Shown here: piece after piece, positions 24,886-36,957 of the stretch
How positions within the stretch are numbered: the first letter of the stretch is position 1
How the letters are laid out: each line of letters begins with the position of its first letter
Source of the DNA: Ulota crispa
Lineage: Eukaryota; Streptophyta; Bryopsida; Orthotrichales; Orthotrichaceae
Length of the DNA: 64,000 bases
Direction of reading: 5' to 3'
NCBI GenBank assembly: GCA_963920765.1
Contig: OY987250.1
Span: 248,001-312,000, forward strand
Translations under genes and position numbers: made by a program
Notes under the pieces: model-generated
The model's input: the letters and a program-made list of their open reading frames with translations, nothing else
The model's database searches: none
Told to the model about the DNA's origin: nothing

Positions 24886-25025
24886 CACTACAAGCAAAAC
24901 TGTCCAAATTGACACATCCAAATTGACCAAATATGTTTGAAATGACAAAAGAAACTTTGACAATGACAAGAAACTGTCAAATCAACATGTCCAAATGACA
25001 AAAAATGTCCAAATTTCTTGTAGTG
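24886..25025. mobile_element. 140-bp mini-CACTA element with ATT target duplication
   Basis: It starts CACTACAAGCAAAA and ends, reversed, CACTACAAGAAATT. Flanking ATT occurs at 24883-24885 and 25026-25028, the 3-bp duplication expected of CACTA transposons. The interior is almost wholly subterminal repeats of GTCCAAATTGACA type in both orientations, so it is essentially two element ends fused. Confidence 0.85.
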
Positions 25026-25184
25026 ATTGACTTAGAAATAAAAGCTAATGTGTAAGAAATGAATTTTGAAATTAGATGCATATGCCAATTTTTTAGAAAT
25101 TGTTGAGTCAATTTCACAAACCTTATAAAACCCAAATATAAATCCTATTTCAGTTCTGCCAAAAATTATTTAGCTTTGGATATG

Positions 25185-28100
25185 TTAGTAGCAAATCATC
25201 AAAAGTATGAAGAATTGTGGAATGTATGGTGCCTCATTAGATTCATCTGGACAATAAATTGAGCCCGTCCTTCTTTGACTACCGGTACCCAACGACTCAG
25301 AAACCATGACCTTCAACGATTCCAATAGGCCCATTGGGCCCAATCGCTCAGATGTTGATACTTGCACTGCCACCGTTTCTCGACTTGGCGCTCGAGATAT
25401 TATTTTGTGGGTTGGCTGCGCTGGCAATCCAAGCCACTCTGCTAAAAGAAATTGCATCATTAGGAATTAACTAATCATTGTTCATGCCAATTCACACTTT
25501 ATACTGTATTTACACGTTCAAAAATCGTTTTCAAAATTATAGGTATGAATTTTCATCATCATACTACTAAAATCGCAATAACTTTTGTAATATCACATCT
25601 GCACTTGAGCTGTTATATCACATATTCAGTCTTTTTTATATTACCACATAGTTACAATTTGAAGGTTTACTGAAAATTGGGAAAATTTCATGGATACAGT
25701 TTGCCATTTTTACATAGATATCCCTATTTTTCCAAAAATTACACAAATATTTTTGGACCATAATTTTGAGGCATTTGTTTGTTGAGCATGTCACTTCCCT
25801 TCTTCCTTTGTGCGCAGAGTGCTTCTTTGTTGTTTGATTACATTCTCTTCTTCAATATTGGTCATGAAGGAAGTACTAGCACAACAAATAAATGCCTAAA
25901 AACTATAGTCCAAGAGTATTTGTGTAATTTTTGAAAAAACAAGGATATCTATATAAATGTTGCAACCTTTAGTGATGCACATGAAATTTTCCCTTGAAAA
26001 TTTTACTTTGCATTCTATCAAGCATATAAAATCCTAATAAAATTCTAATGGTGAATGCCTAGCATAGCAAGCGCCTACAGCTAGTTGTTTTATAAATAAA
26101 CAAAAACACCAGAAACCAACACTAAGTTTATTTGTAAAAAACAATTTGAAATTTTCTTTTATTACACACTAAACATAATTTACTGCAATTGGAATTCATG
26201 TTATATACCAGGGCCGCGGTCATCTTGGAAGTAAAATCCATGGACTTCTTGTTGCACCTTTTCAACCACTGAAGACAGTGTTTCACGCAAGCCTACGCCT
26301 CCACCTTTTAATCGACTTCCCTAATAAAAGTCCATGTAATATAAAAGTATATGAACGACTGATTTTTAACATCATATTGAATCTTTTTGCAAATATTCAC
26401 TTTGATTGTTGGTGTGACATTGTTTTAGAATAATTGTATTACAAAAACTACCTTTTTGGAACATCTTGTCATTAATTCAGGTCTAAATGTGCACTCGGCC
26501 ATTTCTTGATCTTGTTTTTCTTTTCGAAGTTCTTCCACCTTTTGTTGCTTCTTTTCTTTGTCAGTGCATATTATCTTATACCATTGCCGACTTGTGCTGC
26601 ATGTACAGAAATAAATAAGAATAAGGAATGTTTTCGATTGTTGTATCAATTATACAAATCAAAAAAGATTCTGACAATTTACAAAATGTAAAAAATGTAC
26701 AAATTTGGTAAAACATAAGCCACAATAATTTATTAGCCCAACTAAAGTTGTTTTACCTGAATTTCCTCCTTCTACATGCTAGATTCCGAGACAAACTATC
26801 CATTTTAAATTGTTGATTAACATTGTTATTGTCAGCATGAGGCTTGTGCTTGAGGACCAAATTTATGGTGGATCTATGACATTTTTTCTGCATCACAAAT
26901 TATTATAATCGATTAGAACAAAAACTCACAAAAAATAATGTGAATTTTATTGAAATTTATAAATTGAACCAAATACATTCTTCAATATATTTACATGTGT
27001 ATACATGTAAGTATATACCTCAGCACCCAACATCAACTCCACAAATTGTGAACAAGTAAGAGGCTTGTCAGATATTGTTTGATCTTTAATAACTTCCATA
27101 ATGTCTTGAACAATGTCAGCTCTTAATTTATCATAATTGGCAGTTGCAAGAACAACTTTGCCATCCTATTAGAAGTTGTCAATGCAATAGCTATTACGAA
27201 ACTGTGACTTGGATTTAAAAACATTGAAATATAATTTTCAAAAAAACAAAACAAAAAATCTAAATAACGTAATGTACAATGATTTAGATATTATTTACAT
27301 AAAATTATTAAACGTATGTAGTATTGAATAAATCAAGTGATAAAAGACCTGGTCTTCATCCAAAGATTCAAATATTTTTTTGAAACCGCGTTCTTCAAGA
27401 CGACCTAATAGCTTTTGAGAAGTAGGTCCTACATAGTTACAACTGGCTTGTTCCTTTTTTATTTTGGTGTCACGTGCAGCAAGGCTTTCTTTTTTGCTAT
27501 CAAAAGCAAATTTTAATTTATAAAGGTATTCTCCAATTGGCAAATGAACTGGGTTCCTCTGTATAATATCAAAATTGAAACTAATTATAAATAGTGCACC
27601 ATTAAACAACTGTAACATGACTAACATCAAATAATGGGAATTAATATATGCACAAACCGGGGAGGGGGGACAAACCGGAGAGGGGGGAGGGAATTTTAAT
27701 ATGTTTACCATCAATAAGTTGAATTTGGAAATTTTGAATTTTAACTTGGATGTAGAGATCTTGATTTAGTCTAAAATCACAAAGGAGATTATAATCAAAC
27801 AAAGCTTAGTGAAAAAGCTTAACTAGGGAGCAAATTATTACTTTTACTCTTGTTTATAAAAAAAGCTAAGTTTTTTTACTAAACCTTGTATAATTATAAT
27901 GTCCTTTGAGGTTTTAGACTAAATGAAGGTCTCTAAATCCAAATCTAAATTCAAATCTTCCAAATTCAACTTGTTGATGATAAGTATCTAAAAATCCCTT
28001 GCCCCCTCAATAGTATATAAAATAAACCCCGGGTGTATGTATAACAAACCCTGGGTGTGCGTGTATCAATCACCTAAGTAATATGGTAGGAATATCTAAG

Positions 28101-31100
28101 ATAAAATTTGAAACAAGCTCAATTTACATTGGTTTGAGGTTTTCGTCCTGTAAGGGGCTTAAAAAATCTCCTTCCTGTAGCTGGATCAACAGGTTTGTGA
28201 ACCAAGTGTTCTTGCATTTGTTTCTTTTCTGTTAATTTTGAAGCATATTGCAAAAGCCTATCAAAGACAGTTCCTTCTTGTATACTACAATATTCTCCAT
28301 CAATATCCATGGCATCTGCACGCATTCTATTGATTGCTGGACGAAATGTCACTCTGCACAATATTTTTTATTGTGCAAGTCAATGTCACAGATTGATAAT
28401 CAACTTGTTTTGTTGGACATTTTGAATCCTAGTAAAACATTCAAACAATGATTTCAATAATGCTATATTATTAGTACTGTTATTTATATACTAACCCTTC
28501 TGGATACCATTGTATGTATTCTGCTTGACGTCGCCTTCGACTCTCGGCATCAAGAAAGAGTTGTTCAAACCGATCACAAGACCCATCTTTTTCATCATAA
28601 GAACTATCTCTTCTGTGATTAATTTGAGGTTTGAATGTGCATTCCATAAATTGAGCCTCCCACATCTATGATACAACTTAACATATGTGAGACTTTGCTT
28701 TATTGTGTTCAATTTTTCACAAACATCAATTTAATATCATGCATGATTGATATAAAAATACCTCATTTCGCAATTCTTGCAATTGATCTTGTCTTGGCTT
28801 ATCTTCAATTTGATTGAGCCTTTTCCAAACCTTCCCGTGTTCCCTCCTTAAATTTTTAGCTCGTTTGCTACATTTTTATAACAAAATTTGTCATTTCATT
28901 GAGGTGTAGATATAAAGTACTAATTCTTTTTGTATAACAAATCAAAATCTACTGTATTAATGTTATATCTCAAAATATTATATTTTACCTTATTCTAATT
29001 TAAAAATTGTATTTTTAATTAAAGAAAATAATAAATGACAATTTGAATTGAGAATGGATTTTCTATTGCAAATAAGACATTTATATGTTGTTCTCAAAGT
29101 TTATGCATATTTTCAAAAAAATATTCTTTTTGTGCTAGTATACAAAGTTTACAATTTATCAAACAAAATTTGGTATACGTGCTCTTTTACCTTGTATTAA
29201 TGGTCAACACTAAAAATTCATACATAGTTTACAAGTTGAAAATACAAGAATCAACGGTTAGAAAGAGATCAATATTTGTTGCATTAGAGTAAAGGGTTTT
29301 TTTTTTTATAAAGTATGGTATTGAAGGCAAAAAAAACATTCATAGCACCACTATTACAAACCATTAAAAAAACTCAGAGATTGGAAGGTGAGAAATATCG
29401 ATATTTAAATGCAGTTAATATTGCTCTAATTAAGGAAAAATAAATGTTTAAGGTACAAATTGAACTCACCTAATTTCTGGTGTTCCGGTTAATTCAGACA
29501 ATTCCCTAACTTCATCATCTTTTTGTTTTTTCTCAATGAGTTTTTGTTGAGTTTCTTTTTTAGATACTCCTTCCGTATATAAGAGTTCTCCATAATTTCT
29601 ATATTGTTTTGCAATCCTCCCTCGCATTAGCATTATTCTCCAAGATTTCTAACAAGCCAAGCACATTGCGTATTACAATCTTTTAAGCATACTTATGCAA
29701 GCCTAAGCATTTCTTGTTTGGTTTTTCAAAGTTTTTAGTTGCCAGTCAAAAATATTTGAAATTTAATGTAATTAAATTTTTCCAAACATCTTCCTAAGGT
29801 TTCAGGTATACTTACACAAAGCAATGTTTGTGTGTATGTTTAAAACCCTTGTACTGGATATAATTATCATCTAGAAATGATCACAAAACTGTATTCTTAA
29901 TGAAATGATATAGTATAAGAAAAATGTAATGTCATTACAATATTTATTTATTTATAATTTCCAACCTTAGGTATGTTCATTCTATTCTTTTCGATCTTTT
30001 CTTGGTATCTTTCAAAACTACGTTTTTTGTCTTCTTCTTGTTTTTCCTTTTGTCTTATAAACTCCGTGTACAAGCGCATGTATACAGCTTTCTGTTTGCA
30101 TATAAAATAAAATCGTGAGGACTTTAATTTTGGATCTTATCAAGCTTTTGTTGTAGGATAGTACTTGTGTCAAATTTTGGTAGTGTAATTCTAATATAAA
30201 TGAAGAATTTGACATTTTTATAATCCAAGATCAAGTGGATTTTATAAATCTTACTGCTTGTTCTGGATTGGGCTTTGGAGTGTATGGCTTTGGCTTCTCT
30301 CTCAAGTCCAAATTCCCACTTTTGGCCAAACTTGTAACAGTAGGAGAAATAAGTCGATCTGAGATTTTTTTTTGCAATACATTAGTTTTTGGTTTTTCTA
30401 TCATAGGAGGCTTTTGACCTTTTTGAAAATAGTTGTTCTCTTTTTCTGAGGTTGCCAATCGTTTTTTGGCAATTTGATTATTGCCACCAAACGACTGAAA
30501 GGATTGTTGTTCACAATGCACATCATGATGTCCTTGAGAAACATGAGCTTCTTTATGAGGCCAATTCTCCTCATATGAAGCACACTCGTCTTTAGAACAA
30601 AATACAATATCTTTGTCATCTTTGCTGCAATATAGGGAAATTAAAAAATCACATTCATTGCTTTGTTTCAACTAGTGATTTTTAGTTAGGGAATTGATAC
30701 ATGCATACCCGTGGTTTGTTATATGTACACCCAGCAGGGTAAATTTTGGAAATTTACCATCAACAAGTTGAATTTGAAAAATTTGCACTCACATTGGGGT
30801 TTCGGGACCTTGATTTTATCTAGAACCACAAAGGGGGGTGCAATTGGACAACACCCAATGTAAAAGCTTAGCTAGGGGCAAATTATTACTTTTATCCTTG
30901 ATTGTAAAATAAGTTAAGGTTTTTCATTAGACGTTCAATTGTATCCTCCTTTGTGATTTTAGACAAAATTAGGGTCTCTACTTCCAAACATGAATTCAAA
31001 TTTTCCAGATTCAACTTGTTGATGGTAAATGTCTAAAATTTACCCCCTCCCATTTGTACATACAACAAACCCCTAGGTGTACATACAACAAACCCAAGGT

Positions 31101-31944
31101 GTACATATAACAAAACCCCGCTTGTGCATATGTCAATCCCCTTTAGTGATTGTGTTAATATTATTGTTTCCAAATGTATTACATATAGTGAAATTGCATT
31201 ATTGAAGTCAATAATATTATCACTGAAAAGATAATTCAAGTTATTAAAAATTTCTGTTTTATTGAATGTGTTTTAAAGGCACACCTGATGCTAATGATAT
31301 TGCTAACAATGTGCTCTGTAAGAGGAGCCACAAATTGATCAGGAAGATTATGGTCTTGACAAAATGTCATAGCAACTGCTTCAGCCGAGTCTCCTTCTTT
31401 CATTTCAATATGTTCCACACAGCCATCTTCAATCTCCACAGTGATGGCCAATAAAACTCTTCGGTCATCACTTTTGTTTTCTATCAAAAAAAAGGAGGAA
31501 ATTTTAAATTTTGAACAAAAAACTTCAAACTAAGATAGTTCGTTTCATTTGGTTTATTTAAAAAGGATTAGATCGTAATATGAGCAGTCTCAACTACTAT
31601 TATGTATCTCACCTTTATTTCCTTGACCGTCATTGTCTGAAGCAGGATTGGTCTTGTACACGCCCTTCATATATTCATCATACTTTGTTAACAAAAATTG
31701 CATGCTACAAATTTAAACTTAGAAAACATTTTAACAAAAACCCCTAGTTTAGAATATAAACAAAATAAGCAAGAATAAAAAAAACATACCCTTATTGCTT
31801 TTAAACACACACCTGGTATATGGGAGTGTTTTGATTGATAACAGATTTCATCTCTATGTCTTCACTTTGTGCTTGGTAGGCTTGGTTCACAACATCATTA
31901 TTGCACTTACCATTTGATTCTTTCAACATCCTCTCTTGCGACAT
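25185..31944 (-). CDS. Conserved protein resembling flagella-associated repeat proteins, 15 exons, 866 aa
   Basis: Exons (5' to 3'): 31811-31944, 31613-31704, 31285-31480, 30255-30624, 29966-30091, 29470-29648, 28762-28867, 28496-28665, 28128-28353, 27349-27558, 27019-27165, 26757-26887, 26452-26596, 26209-26320, 25185-25441. All joins keep phase; 2601 nt total. Residues 76-141 form a compact domain (VEIEDGCVEHIEMKEGD...FCQDHNLP). Charged, Lys/Glu-rich helical segments follow, punctuated by E-C-T-F-K-P (409-414), V-T-F-R-P-A-I-N (about 459-466) and E-C-T-F-R-P-E-L (730-737). An EF-hand-like loop DEDQDG starts at Asp600, but position 12 is Thr, not Glu. I know this repeat style from flagellar/basal-body proteins of algae and protists; that role is inference. 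The exon 1 donor is GT-GTGTGT, chosen to keep phase. No signal peptide or membrane segment. Confidence 0.88.
25679..25993. mobile_element. Foldback element in intron 14, Mutator-like ends
   Basis: Inverted arms of roughly 100 bp start GGGAAAATTTCATG and end CATGAAATTTTCCC. Flanking 9-mers CTGAAAATT (left) and TTGAAAATT (right) differ at one base, consistent with the 9-bp target duplication and G-rich end of Mutator-type MITEs. It lies in the intron before the last exon of the 866-residue gene. Confidence 0.7.
27636..28074. mobile_element. Foldback element copy 1 in intron 9
   Basis: Ends GGGAATTAATATATGCACA and, reversed, GGTGATTGATACACGCACA. Inverted arms contain ACCATCAATAAGTTGAATTTG and CAACTTGTTGATG. 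The interior matches the copy at 30689-31141 throughout, for example GCAAATTATTACTTTTA. Flanking 8-mers agree at 6 of 8 positions. Confidence 0.72.
30689..31141. mobile_element. Foldback element copy 2 in intron 3
   Basis: Ends GGGAATTGATACATGCATA and, reversed, GGGGATTGACATATGCACA. Inverted arms include GGGTAAATTTTGGAAATTTA and ACCATCAACAAGTTGAAT. Tandem GGTGTACATACAACAAACCC-type units lie near the right end. The flanking 8-mers TTTAGTTA and TTTAGTGA match at 7 of 8 positions. It is the same family as 27636-28074. Confidence 0.75.
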
Positions 31945-34900
31945 GGTTACATGTGCTCAAAGACAAAGCAATGTGTGGGGCTGTTTTCACTTCCAACACT
32001 TCTTAACCTCAACACCATATTAACTTCCAAAGATATGTGCATAGAGTGAATTTAATTAATACAGTTCACATAAACTCTCAAATATCTCCAAGAAACTCTC
32101 AAAAAAGGTCATTCAAGGTTTCTTTCACTAAAACTTACAAACAATTATGCAACCTTGTGTCTTCTTGGAATAATTCATACATGCTTGATTCTTCAATTTT
32201 GAATATGGACCGATTGAAAAAAAAATTCAAAAATTTCAGTTCAAAGAAGAAATTTCATTAACAAAAAGACAGTGCTTAAGTAAGTAGCTTCGTTTCAAAT
32301 TACAATACACACAAAGAACGTGCATTTTTAAGCTTGGGAAAATATTTGAATGTAAGTAAAACCTCATCAACTATATCCAGTAAAAAATTTCAAATTGAGC
32401 TTTACAATGAAAATTTTAGAACAAAGAATCTCACTTCGAAATTATGAAGACGAAAATAGAATATTTAGGTCATTTACTATAGTATAGATAGCTAGGCTAC
32501 AAAAAGCTCTTATACAATGTAGAAGTCTTATTTTTTTCAAGCATAACCTACTCAAATCTCTTCTCATTATTGTAGATATAATTTTTGTTGATTGGGGACT
32601 TCCATTTTTTTGTCTGAAGATTTGAAACTATTATTAAATGAAATATAACATTTTATTTTACCATTTCATGTTCATCAAATGTTGCAAGTGAATAAGGGTT
32701 TTAACAATACAATTCATGGAACTAGTCTTTGCTCAACAAGCAATTGGCTAATATTAATGACAATAATTATAAGATTAAATGTAAGTTTTATGTTTGCTAC
32801 ACTTGGGGAAATTGACCAAAGGGCTGCTAATATAATCTTTCGTTTTTTGTTAAATAAATTGTTATTGCAATGATTAAAGAAATCATTTGTCAATATTATA
32901 CATCTAATTTGATCACTCTAGCAAATTTAGAATACTTCAAAATGGATGGTCAAGGAGGCAAAGATTTTTTTTTGCATTTTCTTGTACTAGCACATTGCAT
33001 TAATAATGACAAATAATGTTTTAAAATCATTGAGATATTTCTTTAAAGTATTTCCTATTTTGTAGGTCAAAGCAACTTTTCATTTCTGGTATAAAACTTA
33101 AAAATAAAATAAAAAACAACCTATGAAATGGTTTTGAACGTGTATTATGTCAAATACATTAAAATAGTGTGGTATACCTAGCACTGGTAACTGTTAAGCG
33201 AAAAAAAGGAGAAAATTGTTAAAATTATCAAGAATAAATGTTTTACTGTTATTTTTTTTTGTAGAAATTTGGGAACAAGTTATGAAACGCAAAGAGGGAT
33301 TTGAGACTTTGCGTAGGGGCACACCAAATCAACTGCAATAAAAAAACTTATATTTTTGGCAAAAACAAGACAAAGACTGTGGGGTCAAAATAGACCAGAA
33401 CTCTTTTCAAATTGATTGAGAAACAATATGAACCAGTTTTTTACAGATCCACCATACAATCTTGATAGAAGCATCAACAAAATCAAAATTAGGGCAAATG
33501 TCAACTAATTTGTAAATACTCACAAAAACATTGAAATTATTAAAAAAATATATATGTACATTAATGCATTCTACAAAATGAATAGTTAAACCACTGTCTA
33601 CATACAAAACTACATAATTTAAAAAAAAAACTCCTACTTCAACCTTTAAATATAAGATAAATGCATTGTGGCACACTTGTGGCACATTAGAAAACAATCA
33701 CATAGCTCAACAATAGGTAAATAAAATGGCTAAGAATATAAATTAAAACAAGTAGAATGCCCTAAAAGAAGGCAAGCGCATTGAAGCAAGAGGAATAGCA
33801 AACCAATGAGGAAGTCCTAACATATACAACACTTTCTCCATGAACAACACGATGTATACACTAAAGAAGGGCACAAAAGTGTAATAGGATGAAGGCTAAT
33901 GAAGGAAGGGATTGTAAGAAATAGTGGCTTCATTTTTACTATAGTACTTCATTTGGGTAAATATATTGAGTTAAAAATATCGTTTTATTGCAAAACATTA
34001 AAATTAAATTTATTCCTATGTAGACTCTTTTTTGTGATTCTACATGTCTATTTTTGTATTTCAAAATATGAGTACAAATTGAGCTACAAGGATTACAATG
34101 TATCTTCAAAATCACAAAAAAATATAATTTATTTCAAAAGTTTACAATGTTCAAAAATGCAATGTATTGTCTATGTGTTCATATATCATGTATAAACACA
34201 AGTTTGGAATGAGCTGAAATTTGTGACTAGAGTAATTATTGTACAAAAAAAACTAGAGTGTACATTGGTTTTAATTCTTTAACCAATGCTTTCATGAAGC
34301 AATGAGCATCTTGTTTTTTATTGCCATTGCAATTGCACAAATTTATTTCCACTAGCTATATTTTTCCATTTTTCACCACCAATATTACAAAATTAGACCA
34401 ATGAATTAGAATAAAGACTAGAAAATTAATTTACCAAGCTTTAAATGCTTCTTTTGTTTTATGATAATTTCACCTCTCTCTTCTTCATTATCTCCAATAG
34501 GGAATGCTAAACCGTGAGGGGGGATTTGTGAGATGTGAATAGTGAGCTTGGGTTTTTTGTCAAGATATTAATTTTACCTATAATCATGTACATAGGGCCC
34601 TATAATTGTACATTTTCAAACTTTTGTCTTTGGAAAAACTTGCCATGGTTTAAAAATTTCCATTAATTTTGAGCTTAGAATTGGTTCATGCTCACAAAAT
34701 CTTGACTCACTACTCATGGCTCACTATTTTACACTCACAAAATAACATTGTCCAGTACTAAATGGTCTTTGTATGAATATAGCGAGCACTTTTGGTAGGC
34801 AACATCCTTAACCCTTGAACAACCACATGGCCCATTGCTGCTGTGCCATAGAGTACTCTTATGGTGTTTTGCGGTGAGCAACCAGCTTAACATGATTTCC

Positions 34901-36051
34901 GCTACCTGATCGGACCGGTTCAATGTAAGAGTTTTGAACTTGCGACCGGGCTGCAATTATTTATGGAAAGATTGGCAGAAAGATTTCAAAACTTTTGGGT
35001 GCATCTAACGTGATACGCAACGGCGGGTAATCTAAAAGAGAAGAGAGTTTAGCGTAAAATACGACCCACAATAGCTGCACCTTTGCTTGGATACGTTTTG
35101 GAGATGGCAAGAAGCATTTTAGACATAACAAATGGCGGGTGCACATATTGACTGGAAAGAAGGTGTGGGAAGTATTTCAAGAGGAATGGATGGCGGATGC
35201 ACAAATTTGCTGCAAAGAAGGTGCATAAGTGCGTTGAGCGTTTATGAAGGCGGCAATCACCAAGCCAAGATGGCAATTCAAAACAAAGATAACTACCACA
35301 ATAAACCACAAGTTGGACCCTATTTTGAAGCAGAAGAATATGTGTGGTTCCGTAATGTAGCCAGGTTTTCTACAACTTCTGCACGTAGGGTGCACAACAA
35401 CTTTGATTCTTGGTTATTGATATGCTAATGTTTTGTATTTAATATGATTTCAGTGTCGCAGGTTACAACTCAATATTTTGAGTAAACCTAGCATCATTGG
35501 TGCACAGATACTCAAGGTATTCTTCACGGTCTTCAAACACTACTTGTAGGCCCTCAAAGTGCAATTCTTGTTGCAAATCTAGATCAAGCACTTGAGTTGA
35601 CATGTGAGCGTTGGATGCTATGCCTAAAAGTCCTTTGTCAGATGTTAGTACATGGCTTTTAGAGCAACGCCGGATCTGTTCAAGTGTGTTTACCAACATG
35701 CTTGAGGTTTTCAAAATTATTTGTTATGTTTTGAATAGATCTTATTGCATTGTCCTGATTGGACACACAATTTATAAAGGCCGTGACAATTTTCTAGAAT
35801 TATGTAGATGATTGTGATTTGGAATGGACAATGAATTGATGACAAGTGCCTCTTCAAGTCTTCTTTTCATCTGCTTAACTTTTTCACCCATTTCAGCTCT
35901 ATATGATGGGTGCAGGAAGTAAGTCCACTGAAAGGTGTTTGTCCTTCGTTTCTTCAAGCAATTAATGATTTATTTGCAATATTGTAAGTTTCCTTTTTAT
36001 TATGTTGGTACATAATTTTATTTGGCACTAACAGCAAGGTGTATTTGGAGC
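31945..36051. other. Intergenic DNA upstream of the 866-residue gene
   Basis: Mostly AT-rich with no recognised gene. Composition rises to near-balanced around 34900-35450, where several short frames overlap on both strands without family resemblance. TTAACCCTTGAAC at about 34808 looks like an isolated TTAA-element end. Two coherent minus-strand frames lie at 35463-35957 (listed separately). Confidence 0.5.
35463..35957 (-). other. Possible unidentified coding fragments
   Basis: Two minus-strand frames: 35772-35957 (basic, helical: EKVKQMKRRLEEAL) and 35463-35714 (acidic: LDLDLQQELHFEGLQVVFED). Composition is less AT-biased than the surroundings and residue use looks protein-like, but I recognise no domain and cannot join them with confident splice sites. 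They may be a gene fragment or transposon remnant. Confidence 0.25.
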
Positions 36052-36957
36052 TTATCCCGTAAAGGACCAATCACATTTTTTCTCAAAAAATACTCAAAAT
36101 CATCATTTCTAGGGATTTGATCCAAAAACAATATTTTCAAAAAAAAAAAGCATAAATTGAACTTTAGGATTTTGTAATAGACTCATTCAAGAGCATATTG
36201 TGAAAATCTTGTGAAGTTTGACTGTACAAATTGGGAGATATGATCATCTGAAGGTAGTACATAAAGTTTTTTTATCCTTGCCCAAAATTTTCAGGTGCCT
36301 TTGACCACATGTGACGAACAATTTTTGTACTATAGGTGTTGAAGAGATTAGTCCAACATGCCCTAAGTCAAGTTAGGCATATCTCTCCAAGTTTTTGTGA
36401 TCAACCAAGACATGGAACACACCCTCCATGGCCCAGCATTGCAAACATGTGCTCAAAATTCACACCAAATATTGAGGTTTTTTGCCAACCAAGTTTTCTA
36501 AAGATATATTAAAAAAATAAAAATCCAATGAGTGTATTGGAAGAGTTTAGCTTCATTGACAATCTCAAGAAAGAAAATTGGAAAAAAAAACCAAATCTCT
36601 AGTAGCTATTGCAATTCAAAGGTTAAATTATTTATCAAATACAATAATGTGTTTATTTAGTACACTATTGCTTTGTATGGATTCCAATGAAGAGTCATCC
36701 CTTTGTTAGTTCCCCTTGGAAGAAGTCAATAAAAAATGGCATGCCCAAGTTGCCCCTCCAACTAAAATTCACATGTTTACCCTTATAACTTTTGAACCAT
36801 AAATTAGAATTTAGTAAAAATTGTTCTCCCATGTAACTCTTGAAAAACTCTATCTTTGGAGAAAAAATTATGGAATTTGGTCATAAATTGTAATAGCATG
36901 ACCCTGCTCAAAATCCTATTTGTCCCCCAAAGGGACAAATGGTCCTTTAGGGGTTAT
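36052..36957. mobile_element. Diverged TTAA-type element, about 0.9 kb
   Basis: Ends TTATCCCGTAAAGGACCA and, reversed, ATAACCCCTAAAGGACCA match the TIR of 16159-17374 and 39230-40375, with TTAT in place of TTAA on both sides. The interior (GGGAGATATGATCAT, CCCAAAATTTTCA, TTTGACCACAT, GACATGGAACACACCCT, TTGAGGTTTTTTGC) recurs at 38515-38830. Confidence 0.6.
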
